Part shown: positions 55,000 to 63,553 of the stretch, piece by piece
Layout: every line of letters begins with the position of its first letter
How positions within the stretch are numbered: position 1 is the stretch's first letter
DNA from: Streptomyces sp. L2
Lineage (GTDB): Bacteria > Actinomycetota > Actinomycetes > Streptomycetales > Streptomycetaceae
Direction of reading: 5' to 3'
Assembly: GCF_004124325.1 (NCBI RefSeq)
Contig: NZ_QBDT01000001.1
Span: 6,324,001-6,388,000, forward strand
DNA: 64,000 nucleotides
The notes under the pieces: generated by a model
What the model saw: the letters and a program-made list of their open reading frames with translations, nothing else
What the model was told of the DNA's origin: nothing
Database searches by the model: none
Program-made: the position numbers and the translations under genes

Positions 55000-55287
55000 A
55001 TGAGTGACACACCGGTCAAACAGCAGAGCACGGCCGCCTTCTACGGCCAGGCCGTCGCGTCCTTCGCCATCGCCCTCGCGGCCACCGCCGTGGGCATCTT
55101 CCAGCTGGGCGCCAACGCCTGGGTGCGCGGCTTCCTCGGCATCGCGGTGCTCTACCTGGTCACCTCCGCCTTCACCCTCGCCAAGGTCATCCGGGACCGC
55201 CAGGAGGCCGGGCAGATCGTGAGCCGTGTGGACCAGGCCCGCCTGGAGAAGCTGCTCGCCGATCACGACCCCTTCGAGAAGCTGTAG
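55000..55287 (+). CDS. YiaA/YiaB-type two-helix membrane protein
   Basis: Small membrane protein of 95 aa with the YiaA/B two-helix pattern: TAAFYGQAVASFAIALAATAVGIFQL and WVRGFLGIAVLYLVTSAFTLAKVIRDRQE, then a short charged tail. Family function unknown. ATG at 55000 gives MSDTPVKQQ; no strong Shine-Dalgarno. Lies between the ACAD and second TetR genes; its link to either is not clear. Confidence 0.82.
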   Translation: MSDTPVKQQSTAAFYGQAVASFAIALAATAVGIFQLGANAWVRGFLGIAVLYLVTSAFTLAKVIRDRQEAGQIVSRVDQARLEKLLADHDPFEKL

Positions 55288-55293
55288 TCCAGG

Positions 55294-55309
55294 CTAAGCG
55301 AGCGCTCAC
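55294..55309. promoter_or_regulatory. Candidate operator before the second TetR gene
   Basis: CTAAGCGAGCGCTCAC, a partial dyad 48 nt upstream of the TetR start. It shares 11 of 16 bases with the perfect palindrome before the MaoC gene (56503-56518). Confidence 0.55.
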
Positions 55310-55357
55310 CTTCAACGGTATGGTGGAGGTCCTGTCACCGAGAGGGGCGAGCGAGCG

Positions 55358-55981
55358 ATGAGTACGGCCGAGGAGACGACCGGCGGCGACGTCGAGCCGT
55401 GGGAACAGGTCACCCCGGACGCGGCCCGGCGGCTGCTCGTCGCCGCGGTGGAGGCCTTCGCCGAGCGCGGCTACCACGCCACGACGACCCGTGACATCGC
55501 CGGCCGCGCCGGCATGAGCCCGGCCGCGCTCTACATCCACTACAAGACCAAGGAAGAGCTGCTCCACCGGATCAGCCGCATCGGCCACGACAAGGCCCTC
55601 GACATCCTGCGCACGGCGGCGCGGCGCGAGGGCACCGCGACCGAGCGGCTGGCCGACGCCGTCAGCTCCTTCGTCCGCTGGCACGCCGGGCGGCGCACCA
55701 CCGCACGCGTCGTGCAGTACGAGCTGGACGCGCTCGGACCTGAGGCCCGCGCGGAGATCGTCGCGCTGCGCCGGCAGGTGGACGCCGAGGTGCGCGGCAT
55801 CGTCGAGGACGGCGTGGCCTCGGGCGAGTTCGACGTGCTGGACGTCCAGGGCACGACCCTCGCGGTGCTGTCCCTGTGCATCGACGTGGCCCGCTGGTTC
55901 ACCGTGAACGGGCCCCGCACGCCCGACGAGGTCGGCACGCTCTATGCCGACCTCGTGCTGCGGATGGTGGGGGCGAAGTAG
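55358..55981 (+). CDS. TetR-family regulator
   Basis: Regulator of 207 aa. HTH: RRLLVAAVEAFAERGYHATTTRDIAGRAGMSPAALYIHYKTKEELLHRIS. The C-terminal domain resembles TetR_C of acyl-CoA-responsive regulators such as KstR2 or FadR-like proteins. It converges on a MaoC-like dehydratase gene. Related CTAAGC dyads precede both genes, so autoregulation and control of MaoC are likely. Confidence 0.9.
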   Translation: MSTAEETTGGDVEPWEQVTPDAARRLLVAAVEAFAERGYHATTTRDIAGRAGMSPAALYIHYKTKEELLHRISRIGHDKALDILRTAARREGTATERLADAVSSFVRWHAGRRTTARVVQYELDALGPEARAEIVALRRQVDAEVRGIVEDGVASGEFDVLDVQGTTLAVLSLCIDVARWFTVNGPRTPDEVGTLYADLVLRMVGAK

Positions 55982-56005
55982 GCTCCGCCGGGCCTCAGAT
56001 GTAGT

Positions 56006-56467
56006 TCAGATGTAGTAGCGGGACACCGACTCCGCGACGCAGACCGGCTTGTCGCCGCCCTCGCGCTCCACGGTGAAGGCCACGCTCACCTGGACGCCGC
56101 CGGGGACGTCCTCCACGCCGGTGATGACCGCGGTGGCGCGGAGGCGGGAGCCGACCGGGACGGGGGCGGGGAAACGGACCTTGTTCGTGCCGTAGTTGAC
56201 GCCCATCCGCACGCCCTCGACGGTGATCAGCTGGGGGGCGAAGAGGGGGAGCAGGGAGAGGGTGAGGTAGCCGTGCGCGATGGTCGTCCCGAAGGGGCCC
56301 TGTGCGGCCTTCTCCGGGTCGACGTGGATCCACTGGTGGTCGCCGGTGGCCTCGGCGAACAGGTCGATCCGCTTCTGGTCGATCTCCACCCAGTCGGTGT
56401 GGCCCAGCTGCTCGCCCACGGCTGCCTTCAGCTCGTCGGGGGAGGTGAAGGTCCTCGGTGCTGCCAT
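56006..56467 (-). CDS. MaoC-like (hotdog) enoyl-CoA hydratase
   Basis: Hotdog-fold hydratase of 153 aa (R-specific enoyl-CoA hydratase/NodN-like). The catalytic segment FAEATGDHQWIHVDPEKAAQGPFGTTIAHGYLTLSLLP contains the Asp and His of the hydratase-2 motif. ATG at 56467 follows GGGAAG. Likely hydrates trans-2-enoyl-CoA in fatty-acid oxidation. A perfect CTAAGC palindrome stands 35 nt upstream of its start. The stop codon segment TCAGATGTAGT is tandemly duplicated just downstream (55995-56016). Confidence 0.9.
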   Translation of the reverse strand: MAAPRTFTSPDELKAAVGEQLGHTDWVEIDQKRIDLFAEATGDHQWIHVDPEKAAQGPFGTTIAHGYLTLSLLPLFAPQLITVEGVRMGVNYGTNKVRFPAPVPVGSRLRATAVITGVEDVPGGVQVSVAFTVEREGGDKPVCVAESVSRYYI

Positions 56468-56502
56468 GTTCTTCCCGGCCCTCTCGCTTCGCTTCGGATC
56501 AT

Positions 56503-56518
56503 CTAAGCAACTGCTTAG
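56503..56518. promoter_or_regulatory. Perfect palindrome before the MaoC gene
   Basis: CTAAGCAACTGCTTAG: 7-bp arms around AC. Candidate TetR operator shared with 55294-55309. Confidence 0.65.
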
Positions 56519-56597
56519 CATGCTATCCGCGGTCGCCATCGCCGTCCACAACCAGCCCCGCCGAACTTCCCCCCGCCTCCACTTCCAGCCCCGTCGT

Positions 56598-56816
56598 GGC
56601 CGCTCGCGCAGTTCCCCGCGCCCCTGAGGGGCGCTGCCCCCCTGTACCGTCTCGCCTGCGGGCGCGTGGTGGCCGCTCGCGCAGTTCCCCGCGCCCTTAC
56701 GGGGCGCTGCCCCCCTGTACCGTCTCGCCTGCGGGCGCGTGGTGGCCGCTCGCGCAGTTCCCCGCGCCCTTACGGGGCGCTGCCCCTGCCGATTTCGCCT
56801 GCGGGCGCGTGGTGAT
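56598..56816. repeat. Tandem array of a 73-bp interspersed repeat
   Basis: Three copies starting at 56598, 56671 and 56744 (period exactly 73 bp), each with CGCTCGCGCAGTTCCCCGCG and GCCTGCGGGCGCGTGGT. Inverted relative to the copies near 52.9 kb. The array ends inside a broken RNA ligase reading frame. Confidence 0.88.
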
Positions 56817-57246
56817 GTCGACCCAGGGCAGCAGGTCGGGCGCCGGCTCGACCTCCCCGTCCATCGTCGTCGGGATCGGCGGCACCCACTTGGTGATGCC
56901 CAGCCGCTCGGCGAAGTCGGTCCCCTCGGCGGCAGCCCGCGTCAGATCCACGCCGGCCAGCGCCTTCGGCCGGCACACCAGCCCCTGCGACAGCTCACCC
57001 CGCAGCCGGACCGCCTTCACCCGGTTCGCCGCGCCGCCCGCCAGCCGCCCGGTCAGCCCCAGTTCACCGATCAGCTCGTCCGGCAGTACGGACTGCTCCG
57101 GGATGTACACGGCCGCGTCCCCGGTGCGGTAGGCGCCCCTTGGCGACCACCGCCCGGTACAGGCCCACCTGGGCCAGTTCGAGCGCGTCGGCGTTCGGGT
57201 GTTCGTGGACGGTCAGCACTTCGGCGGTGACACGCAGGGTCGACAT
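56697..57246 (-). pseudogene. RNA ligase (DRB0094-like), frameshifted and truncated
   Basis: Remnant of an RNA ligase of the DRB0094/Rnl5-like type. The N-terminus, MSTLRVTAEVLTVHEHPNADALELAQVG, reads from the ATG at 57246. An extra base in the C4 run at 57136-57139 shifts the frame; after it, AAVYIPEQSVLPDELIGELGL through TKWVPPIPTTMDGEVEPAPDLLPWVDI is intact. At about 56814 the homology stops abruptly at the 73-bp repeat array, and the frame runs on through repeat DNA to 56697. The catalytic-lysine nucleotidyltransferase domain is missing, so the product cannot be active. Confidence 0.78.
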
Positions 57247-57438
57247 GGGACAGCCTCTTCTCCCGGTCGGGACAGGGGATCGTTCGGTCCCCACCGTCCG
57301 GACCACAAAGGGCTGGAGCGACCGGTTTTGCCGCTGGTGGCGTGCCGATCCGATCCACCAGGGGTGCGGCATCCCCGGCGCACCCCCGGTCCTTCGCGCG
57401 GTCGGCGCCGTCCGCGCCCGTCGCGCCGCCCGGCCCGG

Positions 57439-58041
57439 TCAGGCCGACATCAGGAGGCGGCCGCGCCGGGCGTAGGTCAGGGCCTGGGTCGTGAGCACGG
57501 GGCTCGGCACGAGGATGCCGCAGTCCGCGCAGACCGGGCCGCAGGACGGCTCGTGGTCCAGGCCGTGCCGGTAGACGAGCCGCTCCCCGCCGCACACGGG
57601 GCAGCCCGAGCCCGGTTCCCGCTCCAGGGCGGCGATCAGCCGGCGCAGCACCTCCGCCAGCGGCTCACCGGGGTGCACCTTCGGGTTGTCGCACCAGGCC
57701 ACCCCGAATCCACCCCAGGTCAGGCGGTGCCAGTCGTCCACGCTGCCCGGCCGGCGCAGTCCGTCGTGCTTCTCCTTCTTGCGGCGCTCGGCGAAGTCGG
57801 TCTCGTAGGCGAGCCACACCGCCCGTGCCTCCTCCAGCTCCTCCAGTGCGGCCACGAGCCGCGCCGGGTCGGGGGACCTGTCCTCCGGGCCGAATCCGGC
57901 CCGGGAGCACAGATGGTCCCAGGTCGCCCGGTGCCCGTAAGGGGCGAACCGCTCAAGGCACTTGCGCAGCGAGTAGCGCCGCAGCGCCAGGTCGCACCGC
58001 GGGTCGCGCACCTGTCTCGCCAGACTTCGGAATCCGGCCAT
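57439..58041 (-). CDS. Hypothetical protein with C-terminal zinc ribbon
   Basis: Protein of 200 aa. The first 140 residues are helical and charged, with no family I recognise. The C-terminus has paired cysteines, CPVCGGERLVYRHGL and CGPVCADCGIL, a likely zinc ribbon. ATG at 58041 follows GGAGG at 9 nt. It lies upstream of the RNA ligase remnant on the same strand, about 190 nt away; a functional link is possible but unsupported. Confidence 0.72.
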   Translation of the reverse strand: MAGFRSLARQVRDPRCDLALRRYSLRKCLERFAPYGHRATWDHLCSRAGFGPEDRSPDPARLVAALEELEEARAVWLAYETDFAERRKKEKHDGLRRPGSVDDWHRLTWGGFGVAWCDNPKVHPGEPLAEVLRRLIAALEREPGSGCPVCGGERLVYRHGLDHEPSCGPVCADCGILVPSPVLTTQALTYARRGRLLMSA

Positions 58042-58327
58042 CGCCCTGCACCTCCGTCTTAACCTTGCGTCCACACCTGCGTCATGCGCTCACGTCACGT
58101 CGGCGGCGCCGTACGGCTGTCGGGCTCGGGACTCCGCCGTCGCCAAGTAGACGTACGACGAAGCGCATCGGCTCCATCCGATTTCCGATGCCCTGCCATA
58201 AGGCGTGGCGGGTTGACCGCCTCCCACCGGCCTCACCTCCTTGGAAAAGTGACGCATGTTCATCTTCAATCCCGGGGATACCGGCGGTAACATCCGGCCA
58301 CCCCACCCCTCGTCGGGAGGAGCTGCC

Positions 58328-61114
58328 ATGCCATGGCGCACCCCGCACCACGTGTTGTCCGACAGACTGAGAACTCCCCGCAAGCTCTCCGGGTTCCTGA
58401 AGACGGCATCCGTATGCGTACTGACAGCCGCACTTCTCTCCCCGCTCACCCGAACGGCCGCAGCCGCCGACGCGCCCGCCTCCAACGACTACTGCGGCGG
58501 CCAGTGTTCGGACATCCTGCCGCCCGGCGAGAACGGCAACGCCACCCTCGCCCAGATCCTGCTCAACCAGGTCTTCGGCACCCAACCCGCGCACGCCGAG
58601 GACCAGCTCGGGCCCTACGCGAACCTGGCCACCGGCTACTCCGGGCTCACCGACGCGAAGATCAACAACTTCTTCAACGACGCCTCCTTCGGCGTCCCTT
58701 CCGACCAGGTCGCCTCGACCGAGAAGCCGGCCGGCCGCAGTGACGTGACGATCGTCCGCGACAAGAAGGCCGGTGTGCCGCACATCACAGGCACCACCCG
58801 GTACGGCACCGAGTTCGGCGCCGGCTACGCGGCCGCCGAGGACCGGCTGTGGCTGATGGACGTCTTCCGGCACGTGGGCCGCGGCCAGTTGACCTCGTTC
58901 GCCGGCGGAGCCCCCGCCAACCAGGGCCTGGAGCAGCAGTTCTACCGCAACGCCCCCTACACCGAGGCCGACCTGCAGGCGCAGATCGACAACGCCGTGG
59001 CCAACGCGGGCGCGCGCGGGCAGCAGGCGCTCGGCGACGTCAACGCCTACCTCGCCGGTGTCAACGCCTACATCGACGCCTCCGACAGCGGCCGCTACTT
59101 CCCCGGCGAGTACGACCTGACCGGCCACAAGGACCCGATCACCAACGCCGGCACCATCGAGCACTTCAAGGTCACCGACCTGGTCGCGCTCGCCTCCGTG
59201 ATCGGCTCACTGTTCGGCGCCGGCGGCGGGGGCGAGGTCAACAACGCCCTCTCGCTGCTCGCCGCCCAGGCCAAGTACGGCACCGAGGAGGGCACCCGGG
59301 TCTGGGAGGCCTTCCGCGAACGCAACGACCCCGAAGCCGTCCTCACCGTCCACGACACGAGCTTCCCCTACGGCGGCAGGCCGGCCGACGCCCAGGGCGA
59401 GGCCCTGCCCGACCCCGGCTCGGTGACCCAGGAACCGCTGGTCTACGACCGCACCGGCAGCGCCGCCACCACGAGCGCCACCAAGGCCTCCGGCACCGCC
59501 GCCAAGGCCACCCTCGGCTCCGCCCGGCGCGGCATGTCCAACGCGCTCGTCGTCAGCGGCAAGCACACCGCGAGCGGCCACCCCATCGCCGTCTTCGGGC
59601 CGCAGACCGGCTACTTCGCGCCGCAGCTGCTGATGCTGGAAGAGATACAGGGCCCGGGCATCAGCGCCCGCGGCGCCTCCTTCGCCGGCCTGAGCATGTA
59701 CGTCGAACTCGGCCGCGGCCAGGACTACTCCTGGAGCGCCACCACCTCCGGCCAGGACATCATCGACACCTACGCCGTCGAACTGTGCCAGGACGACCAC
59801 CACTACCTGTACCACGGCACCTGCACCGCCATGGACGAGATCGAGCAGAAGAACGCCTGGAAGCCGACCACGGCCGACGGCACGCCGGCCGGGTCGTACA
59901 CCATGCGGGTGTGGCGCACCAAGTACGGGCCCGTCGAGTACCGCGCGACCATCGGCGGCAAGAAGGTCGCCTACACCACGCTGCGCTCCTCGTACCTGCA
60001 CGAGGCCGACTCGATCATCGGCTTCCAGATGCTGAACGACCCCGGCTACGTCAAGGGGCCGAAGGACTTCCAGAGCGCGGCCCAGCACATCAACTACACG
60101 TTCAACTGGTTCTACGCCGACTCCCAGCACACCGCGTACTACAACAGCGGTGACAACCCGGTCCGCGCGTCCGGCGTCGACGCCGAGTTCCCGGTGTGGG
60201 CGCGTCCGGCGTACGAGTGGCGGAACTGGGACCCGGCCACCAACACCTCCGACTACACCCCGCCCGCCGCCCACCCCAACTCCGTCGACCAGGACTACTA
60301 CGTCTCCTGGAACAACAAGCAGGCCAAGGACTACACGACCGCGTCCTGGGGCGACGGCTCCGTGCACCGCGGCAACCTCCTCGACGACCGGGTGAAGAAG
60401 CTGGTCGCGGCCGGCGGTGTCACCCGGGCCCAACTGGTGCAGGCCATGGCCGACGCGGCCCTCGCCGACCTGCGTGCCGAGGACGTGCTGCCGGAGCTGC
60501 TCCGGGTGATCGGCTCCTCGCCGGTGACCGACCCCACGGCCGTCGACGCGGTCAAGAAGCTCCAGGCGTGGGTGAGCGCCGGTGCCAGGCGCACCGAGAC
60601 CTCGGCGGGTTCGAAGACCTACGCGAACGCCGACGCCGTCCGCATCCTGGACGCCTGGTGGCCGCTGCTGGTCAAGGCCGAGTTCGAACCGGGCCTCGGC
60701 AGCGACCTGTACACCGCGTTCACGAACAACCTGTCCGTGGACGAGGCGCCCTCCGCCGGGCACGGCCCGACCGGCTCGCACGCCGGAAGCTCCTTCCAGT
60801 ACGGCTGGTGGAGCTATGTCGACAAGGACATCCGGGCGGTGCTCGGTGAGCCGGTCCAGGGCGGCCTCGGCCAGAAGTACTGCGGCGGCGGCAGCCTCGG
60901 GGCCTGCCGCGACGCACTGATCGGCACCCTGAAGCAGGCGGCCGGGCTGACCGCCGCCCAGGTCTACCCGGGCGACGACCAGTGCTCGGCCGGCGACCAG
61001 TGGTGCGCCGACTCGATCGTCCAGCGCACGCTGGGCGGCATCAAGCACGGCCACATCAGCTGGCAGAACCGGCCCACCTTCCAGCAGGTCGTGGAGTACA
61101 CCTCGCACCGGTGA
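58328..61114 (+). CDS. Secreted penicillin acylase-family amidohydrolase
   Basis: Ntn-hydrolase precursor of 928 aa. Signal peptide to about residue 47 (LSPLTRTAAAA). The alpha-chain region begins VTIVRDKKAGVPHITGTTRYGTEFGAGYAAAEDRLWLMD. The beta-chain should start at about Ser404 in RRGMSNALVVSGKHTASG after self-cleavage, and FNWFYADSQHTAYYNSG matches family core residues. Homologues deacylate penicillins, lipopeptides or N-acyl-homoserine lactones; specificity here is open. ATG follows GGGAGGAG. A strong hairpin ends the gene. Confidence 0.93.
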   Translation: MPWRTPHHVLSDRLRTPRKLSGFLKTASVCVLTAALLSPLTRTAAAADAPASNDYCGGQCSDILPPGENGNATLAQILLNQVFGTQPAHAEDQLGPYANLATGYSGLTDAKINNFFNDASFGVPSDQVASTEKPAGRSDVTIVRDKKAGVPHITGTTRYGTEFGAGYAAAEDRLWLMDVFRHVGRGQLTSFAGGAPANQGLEQQFYRNAPYTEADLQAQIDNAVANAGARGQQALGDVNAYLAGVNAYIDASDSGRYFPGEYDLTGHKDPITNAGTIEHFKVTDLVALASVIGSLFGAGGGGEVNNALSLLAAQAKYGTEEGTRVWEAFRERNDPEAVLTVHDTSFPYGGRPADAQGEALPDPGSVTQEPLVYDRTGSAATTSATKASGTAAKATLGSARRGMSNALVVSGKHTASGHPIAVFGPQTGYFAPQLLMLEEIQGPGISARGASFAGLSMYVELGRGQDYSWSATTSGQDIIDTYAVELCQDDHHYLYHGTCTAMDEIEQKNAWKPTTADGTPAGSYTMRVWRTKYGPVEYRATIGGKKVAYTTLRSSYLHEADSIIGFQMLNDPGYVKGPKDFQSAAQHINYTFNWFYADSQHTAYYNSGDNPVRASGVDAEFPVWARPAYEWRNWDPATNTSDYTPPAAHPNSVDQDYYVSWNNKQAKDYTTASWGDGSVHRGNLLDDRVKKLVAAGGVTRAQLVQAMADAALADLRAEDVLPELLRVIGSSPVTDPTAVDAVKKLQAWVSAGARRTETSAGSKTYANADAVRILDAWWPLLVKAEFEPGLGSDLYTAFTNNLSVDEAPSAGHGPTGSHAGSSFQYGWWSYVDKDIRAVLGEPVQGGLGQKYCGGGSLGACRDALIGTLKQAAGLTAAQVYPGDDQCSAGDQWCADSIVQRTLGGIKHGHISWQNRPTFQQVVEYTSHR

Positions 61115-61139
61115 CCCGCCGGTGCCGGCGGCGGGTCAC
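61111..61139. terminator. Strong bidirectional hairpin
   Basis: GTGACCCGCCG and its exact complement with a 7-nt loop. It covers the stop codons of both convergent genes. Confidence 0.82.
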
Positions 61140-62437
61140 GCGATACGGCCCGCCGCCAGCACCAGCCGGGCGAGTTCGGGGTGCACGATGTCGCTGTGCG
61201 CCCCGCTGGGCGGCCCGCCGCGGCGGACGACCGCCGCCGCGTCGACGTTCACACAGCCCGAGCGCGGCAGCGGGCCCCGCAGCGCCCCGGCCAGGTCCAG
61301 GGCGGCGGTGCCCGGCACCGCCTGCACTCCGTCGTGCCCCATGGCCCCCCACCGGGGGCCCAGCGCGTGCCCGAGCGAGAAGCCGGCGGCCGACCGGTCC
61401 TCGCCCGCGCAGGCCGAGGCCAGCGGGTAGAAGGTCCCGAGGGACGAGTCGAAGTGCGAGTAGCAGCACACCAGCGGCCCGTCGACGCGCTTCTGCCGGT
61501 CCTTGAGCGCACCCGACCCGTGCGGGTCCTGCGGCAGCCGGGCCGCGAACGTGTAGTGCGAGAAGGCCCCCTGGAGCAGCGTCACGGACTTCACCGTGCG
61601 CACCCCCGAGGGCAGCCCGTCGAGCGCGTACGACACCAGGCGCCCGCCGAAGCTGTGTCCGACGAGGTGCACCCGCACCGCGGGCGCCGCCGTGGCCAGC
61701 CGCCCGAGCGCCGGCCCGAGCCCCCGGCTGCCCACCGTGCCTGCCCGCCGCTTCATCTCGTAGTACGTCGCCTGCCGCAGCAGTTCCTTGGCGCCGTCCC
61801 ACGGGTTCGGCAGGCTGAACCCGGCGGGCGTCCCGGGCGACTCCAGCGAGGCCAGCGCCTCGGCGAGGGCCTCGCAGACGGCCACCGTGTCCCCGGACAG
61901 CAGGCCGGGTTCGCCCTCCTCGCCGGTGTCGGTCCCGGCCTGCCGGTGTTCCGCCCCGACCAGCAGCCGGACCAGCCCGCCGAACTCCGCCAGCCCCTCG
62001 GTGCCGGCCGGATGGACGTCCAGCATGCGGGCTAGCTGGTCCACCACCGTGGTCCGGGCCGGGAACGTCTCCCGGAGCGCGCGCAGGGTGTCCTTGTCGA
62101 GCACCGGCCGCGGCGCGGCCCCGGCCTCCTGGGCCACGGCGGAGCGGGGGAAGTCCGGGATCGGCTCGTCGCAGAACCGCATCGACGGCCAGATCACGCC
62201 GACGTACCCGATCCGGGCCTTCGGCGCGAGCCCCGGGATCGGGGCGAAGAAGCGGCGGTACAGGGAGGTGGCGCCCGAGCGGTCGTTGTTCCAGCCGTGT
62301 GCGAAGACGATCAGGTCGCGGACGCCGTGGCCGCGGGCCTGATCCAGCAGCCGGTCGCGTTCGGGGCCGTCCACGTCCCCGTCCGCGTCGAAGGTCAGCT
62401 CCCAGTAGGGAGTCACGCTCATCCCAGGATCCGCCAT
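61136..62437 (-). CDS. Alpha/beta-hydrolase-fold protein
   Basis: Protein of 433 aa. N-terminal DLIVFAHGWNNDRSGATSLYRRFF is an oxyanion-hole region, and VRVHLVGHSFGGRLVSYAL holds the nucleophile Ser elbow. SDIVHPELARLVL near the end may give the catalytic His. No signal peptide, so cytoplasmic. ATG at 62437 follows GAGGGAG. The middle section (about 90-190) is not recognised. It may be a serine esterase; substrate unknown. Confidence 0.78.
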   Translation of the reverse strand: MADPGMSVTPYWELTFDADGDVDGPERDRLLDQARGHGVRDLIVFAHGWNNDRSGATSLYRRFFAPIPGLAPKARIGYVGVIWPSMRFCDEPIPDFPRSAVAQEAGAAPRPVLDKDTLRALRETFPARTTVVDQLARMLDVHPAGTEGLAEFGGLVRLLVGAEHRQAGTDTGEEGEPGLLSGDTVAVCEALAEALASLESPGTPAGFSLPNPWDGAKELLRQATYYEMKRRAGTVGSRGLGPALGRLATAAPAVRVHLVGHSFGGRLVSYALDGLPSGVRTVKSVTLLQGAFSHYTFAARLPQDPHGSGALKDRQKRVDGPLVCCYSHFDSSLGTFYPLASACAGEDRSAAGFSLGHALGPRWGAMGHDGVQAVPGTAALDLAGALRGPLPRSGCVNVDAAAVVRRGGPPSGAHSDIVHPELARLVLAAGRIA

Positions 62438-62560
62438 GACAGGCTCCCTCGTGCCCCGGAAACGGTGCGTTCCGGTTCGCATCGTCCCGCCGCCGGACAA
62501 GCTTGGCCATACTCCTCGCCGTTGCTGTTCGCGCGGCGCGGGCGGCCCTTTCCCAGCGAC

Positions 62561-62586
62561 ATACCGACTGGTTAGTCTGGTCGGGT
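62561..62586. promoter_or_regulatory. Candidate TetR operator before the SDR gene
   Basis: An ACCGACTGGTTAGTCTGGT segment contains the dyad GACT-GGTT-AGTC with ACC/GGT flanks, about 60 nt upstream of the SDR start; a TetR gene follows the SDR gene. Confidence 0.45.
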
Positions 62587-62638
62587 TCGGCCGGCTTCGC
62601 CGGACCGGGCGCGCCGCGCACACGTGCCGAAGGAGACG

Positions 62639-63403
62639 ATGGTGGAAGCCGTGCAGGATGCGGGAGTGGTGGTCACCGGGGCCGGTGGCGGGATCGGGGC
62701 CGCGCTGGCCCGGCGGTTCGCCGCCGAAGGAGCCAGGGTCGTGGTGAACGACCTGGACGGCGGGAAGGCCGCGGCCGTGGCCGCGGAGATCGGCGGTATC
62801 GCCGTCCCCGGCGACGCCTCCGCGGTCGTCGGGGAGGCGCGCGACGCCCTCGGCGGCCGGGTGGACGTCTACTGCGCCAACGCCGGCCTCGGCTCCGCCG
62901 GTTCCGAGGCGGCCGGCGAGGCCGTCTGGGCGAGCGCCTGGGACGTCAACGTCATGGCCCACGTCCGCGCCGCCGAGCAGCTCCTGCCGGACTGGCTGGA
63001 ACGCGGCAGCGGCCGGTTCGTCTCCACCGTCTCCGCCGCCGGCCTGCTCACCATGATCGGCGCGGCCCCCTACAGCGTGACCAAGCACGGCGCGTACGCC
63101 TTCGCCGAGTGGCTGTCCCTGACCTACCGCCACCGGGGTCTGAAGGTGCACGCGATCTGCCCGCAGGGCGTGCGCACCGACATGCTCGCCGCCACCGGCA
63201 GCGCCGGCGACCTGGTGCTCCAGCCGACCGCCATCGAGCCGGACGCCGTCGCCGACGCCCTGTTCCGGGGGATCGGGGAGGGCCGCTTCCTGATCCTGCC
63301 GCACCCCGAGGTCGCCGACTACTACCGGGCGCGGGCCGGCGACCCGGACCGCTGGCTGACGGGCATGAACCACGTCCAGCAGAAGTGGGAGGCCGCGCGG
63401 TGA
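62639..63403 (+). CDS. Short-chain dehydrogenase/reductase
   Basis: Classical SDR of 254 aa. The cofactor motif is VTGAGGGIGAALARRFAAEGARVVVNDLD, CANAGLGS follows the NNAG position, and the catalytic Ser...Tyr-x3-Lys is in STVSAAGLLTMIGAAPYSVTKHG. ATG at 62639 follows AAGGAG closely; GTG codons at 62624 and 62642 are alternatives. Asp after the second strand favours NAD(H). The likely substrate is a hydroxy- or keto-acyl compound. It is upstream of a TetR gene in the same direction. Confidence 0.92.
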   Translation: MVEAVQDAGVVVTGAGGGIGAALARRFAAEGARVVVNDLDGGKAAAVAAEIGGIAVPGDASAVVGEARDALGGRVDVYCANAGLGSAGSEAAGEAVWASAWDVNVMAHVRAAEQLLPDWLERGSGRFVSTVSAAGLLTMIGAAPYSVTKHGAYAFAEWLSLTYRHRGLKVHAICPQGVRTDMLAATGSAGDLVLQPTAIEPDAVADALFRGIGEGRFLILPHPEVADYYRARAGDPDRWLTGMNHVQQKWEAAR

Positions 63404-63553
63404 CGGGCTGAGCGGTTCCCGTGAGACCCTCGGGCGGAGATCCTGCCCGACGGGACCGGGACGGTCAGTGGGAAGATCCTCCCTCGGGAACCGCGTTCCC
63501 GGCGGGGACGACCATCAGTGAACCAGCAGCGACACGGAAGGCAGGTGGCGGCA

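Noticed and set aside
55995..56333. Second reading frame ending beside the MaoC stop
   Set aside because: It is an out-of-frame shadow created by the duplicated TCAGATGTAGT at the gene end.
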